Source of the DNA: CAYXFD01 sp964464175
GTDB taxonomy: Bacteria > Cloacimonadota > Cloacimonadia > Cloacimonadales > JAJBBL01
NCBI GenBank assembly: GCA_964464175.1
Contig: CAYXFD010000001.1
Coordinates: 248,001-312,000 of the forward strand
Length of the DNA: 64,000 nt
Reading direction: 5' to 3'
Shown one piece after another: positions 61,997 to 64,000 of the stretch. Below the pieces are notes generated by a model. That model was given only the letters and a program-made list of their open reading frames with translations, did no database searches and was not told the origin of the DNA. The position numbers and the translations under genes were made by a program. Every line of letters begins with the position of its first letter. The stretch's first letter is position 1.

Positions 61997-62094
61997 CAGC
62001 TACCCGTGTTACTATCCGGAATTCTTAGTGCAAAAGTCAGACAGGCAAAGGCTTGCGGTTTTCCGCAGCAGAATGATTGTTTGCCTTCTTCAAT

Positions 62095-63345
62095 TTAGGC
62101 AAAACTCTCCCGTTTGCCGGTTTCATCATAAACAAATTCCGGATCTTTATCTTCCAGGATCACTTCGGGAGTGATGATACATTTTTTGATATTCACCTGC
62201 TCGGGCAGATTATACATTATCCGGAGCATTGCCTTTTCCATGATCGATCTCAAACCGCGTGCCCCTGTTTTATGATTGAGAGCGACTGAAGCAATCTTTA
62301 ATAAAGAGTCTTCACTGAATTCCAATTCCACACCCTCCATCTCAAACAATTTCTGATACTGTTTGCAAATGGCATTCTTTGGTTTCGTCAGTATCTGGAC
62401 CAGGGCGTTTTCACTCAGTTCGGTAAGGGCTGTATAAACAGGCAGTCTTCCTACCAGTTCGGGAATAAGTCCGAAATTGAGCAGGTCATCAGGAATGACC
62501 TTGAAATAAATATCACTTGAGATCTGAGCATCTGTTCCCAGATCGGAATCAAAACCGACATTCTTCTGGTGTAATCTCTGCTTTATGATCTTATCGAGTC
62601 CGCAGAAAGCTCCTCCGACGATGAAGAGTATCTTTCCCGTATCAATTTCGATGAAATCCTGATGCGGGTGTTTTCTGCCACCTTTAGGGGGAACATTAAC
62701 CTTAGCCCCTTCCAGGATCTTCAGCAGAGCCTGTTGTACACCTTCACCGGAGACATCACGGGTAATGGAAGGGGTTTCCGATTTGCGAGAGATCTTGTCT
62801 ATTTCGTCAACATAGATAATCCCTCTCTCAGCTTTTGAGACATCGTAATCGGCATTTTGCAAGAGACGGACAAGGATGTTTTCGACATCTTCTCCGACAT
62901 AACCCGCTTCTGTGAGTGTCGTGGCGTCTGCAATAGCAAAAGGTACTTTCAGATATCTGGCTAAAGTCTGAGCGATAAGGGTTTTCCCCGAACCGGTAGG
63001 ACCGATCATCAGAATATTGCTCTTTTCGATCTCGATCTCATCATTCTTTTTCTGCTTGAATATCCTTTTGTAGTGATTGTAAACGGAAACGGCTATAATT
63101 TGTTTAGCTGCATCCTGATCGATCACATATAAATCGAGATACTCTTTGATCTCCCGCGGCGTGGGGAGCACGAAATTATCGAGCATGTGCTCTTTATGAT
63201 CTGCTTCGATGATTGTATGACACATATTGATACATTCATCACAGATATTGCCGGCAAGACCCTTTATCATATGCTTGGTCTCAGTTTCGCTCTTTCCACA
63301 GAAAGAGCAGTGTAATTTGCTGTATTTATCTACGAATCTATCCAT
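62095..63345 (-). CDS. clpX: ATP-dependent Clp protease ATP-binding subunit ClpX
   Basis: 416 residues, full length. The N-terminal zinc domain has CSFCGKSE and CDECINMC. The AAA+ core has Walker A GPTGSGKTLIAQTLAR, pore loop GYVGEDVENIL, Walker B IIYVDEIDKI, then SVSGEGVQQALLKILEG-like and RHPHQDF-like segments, and sensor 2 in GARGLRSIMEKAM. ClpX unfolds tagged proteins for ClpP. It lies 104 bp downstream of clpP on the same strand, the usual order. AGGA precedes the ATG. Confidence 0.98.
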   Translation of the reverse strand: MDRFVDKYSKLHCSFCGKSETETKHMIKGLAGNICDECINMCHTIIEADHKEHMLDNFVLPTPREIKEYLDLYVIDQDAAKQIIAVSVYNHYKRIFKQKKNDEIEIEKSNILMIGPTGSGKTLIAQTLARYLKVPFAIADATTLTEAGYVGEDVENILVRLLQNADYDVSKAERGIIYVDEIDKISRKSETPSITRDVSGEGVQQALLKILEGAKVNVPPKGGRKHPHQDFIEIDTGKILFIVGGAFCGLDKIIKQRLHQKNVGFDSDLGTDAQISSDIYFKVIPDDLLNFGLIPELVGRLPVYTALTELSENALVQILTKPKNAICKQYQKLFEMEGVELEFSEDSLLKIASVALNHKTGARGLRSIMEKAMLRIMYNLPEQVNIKKCIITPEVILEDKDPEFVYDETGKRESFA

Positions 63346-63449
63346 AATTTGTTCCTATAATAACTTATCCTTAAGTAATTTAGCTCCTTCAATCTCATTC
63401 AGTCTGTCTTAACACATAGTATAACAAATATACCGGTCAAGGCAACTTT

Positions 63450-64000
63450 CTATTTCCTTTTTTCCAGAATATCATCGATAATACCGTAATCTTTAGCAGT
63501 ATCAGCATTCATGAAAAAATTACGGTCTGAATCCTTGGCTATCTTTTCCAGTTTCTGCCCTGTATGCTGTGCCAGTATGCGGTTTAACCGGTCTTTCAGG
63601 TAGAGAATCTCTTTGGCATGGATATCAATATCTGTTGCCTGTCCCTGAACTCCACCCATCGGCTGATGGATCATTATCCTGCTGTTCGGTAAGGCGAATC
63701 TTTTGTTGTCTTCTCCTGCTGCCAGAAGCACAGCTCCCATCGAGGCAGCCTGACCGATACAGATGGTACTTATCGCCGGTCTGATATACTGCATGGTATC
63801 ATATATTGCCAGTCCGGACGAGACTGAACCGCCGGGAGTATTGATATACATATAGATATCTTTCGTGGGGTCTTCTCCTTCCAGATGGAGCAGTTGTGCG
63901 ATAACAACATTAGCAACATTATCATCAATAACCGAGCTGACAAAAACAATCCTGTCTTTCAAAAGACGGGAATAAATATCATAAGCCCGTTCGCTTCGTC
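63450..64000 (-). CDS. clpP: ATP-dependent Clp protease proteolytic subunit ClpP, 5' end cut by window
   Basis: The open frame continues past the visible TTG/Met at 63962 to the window edge: the preceding codons read RSERAYDIYSRLLKDRIVF, which is conserved ClpP sequence, so the true start lies outside. About 182 codons are present. The catalytic Ser is in GQAASMGAVLLAAG, the His in RIMIHQPMGG and the Asp further on in the RDNFM-like segment DRNFFMNADTAKDYG. It forms the tetradecameric protease chamber that works with ClpX encoded downstream. Confidence 0.97.
   Translation of the reverse strand, partial: RSERAYDIYSRLLKDRIVFVSSVIDDNVANVVIAQLLHLEGEDPTKDIYMYINTPGGSVSSGLAIYDTMQYIRPAISTICIGQAASMGAVLLAAGEDNKRFALPNSRIMIHQPMGGVQGQATDIDIHAKEILYLKDRLNRILAQHTGQKLEKIAKDSDRNFFMNADTAKDYGIIDDILEKRK

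Noticed and set aside
1..64000. In-frame UGA selenocysteine codons, CRISPR arrays, insertion sequences or prophage
   Set aside because: All recognised genes are uninterrupted full-length frames; no regularly spaced repeats, transposases, integrases or structural phage genes were seen.

Overview
The window reads as one piece of a bacterial chromosome from an anaerobic, probably amino-acid-fermenting member of the FCB superphylum. Candidatus Cloacimonadota or a close relative fits best. This is an inference from several things: two exported proteins end in an FlgD-like type IX secretion sorting domain (NYPNPFNP motif); oxygen defence is of the anaerobe type (rubredoxin, rubrerythrin, superoxide reductase, flavodiiron protein, ferritin-like proteins); glutamate dehydrogenase and pyrroline-5-carboxylate dehydrogenase are present; and the PEP-synthase-like ATP-grasp proteins are of a kind I associate with these groups. 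No phage, insertion sequence or CRISPR array was seen.

Layout. 1-4100: end of an exported protein, a 62-bp perfect palindrome, a DNA alkylation-repair protein, a ferritin-like protein, an aberrant tRNA, a cupin and an M42 aminopeptidase. 4398-12675: a Nat-type ABC exporter whose permease is fused to a CPBP protease, then glmS, recO and a DHH/CBS/tRNA nucleotidyltransferase protein. 12678-20091: P5C dehydrogenase divergent from a TetR regulator, a DUF697 protein, an M55 aminopeptidase, Maf, an amidohydrolase and a conserved unknown. 20096-23993 (minus): histidine kinase, NtrC-type regulator, sigma-54 promoter and a small cysteine-rich protein, which look like one regulatory module. 24177-33077 (minus): ddl, two tandem pseudo-receiver/ATP-grasp proteins and gdhA. 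33646-42587: ClC channel, a small unknown, an SdpR/SdpI/hydrolase operon, a ROK kinase and a large hybrid kinase lacking its phosphoacceptor histidine. 43090-52745: lepB, hemW, an exported protein and two large secreted proteins, one a subtilase. 52933-57248 (minus): a second ferritin-like protein, then an operon mutM-fprA-ferritin-superoxide reductase-rubrerythrin-rubredoxin. 57457-64000 (minus): a DUF2723 glycosyltransferase, a second amidohydrolase, clpX and the truncated clpP.

The most unusual item is the tRNA at 2288-2382. It has the architecture of a selenocysteine tRNA (very long variable arm, 4-nt D-loop in a long D-stem, G73 and encoded CCA) but carries the cysteine anticodon GCA. 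Second is the self-contained sigma-54 module at 20096-23993. Promoters that can be read in the window are mostly of the TTGACA/TATAAT kind with 16-18 bp spacing. Several intrinsic terminators, some of them perfect zero-spacer palindromes, mark gene ends.
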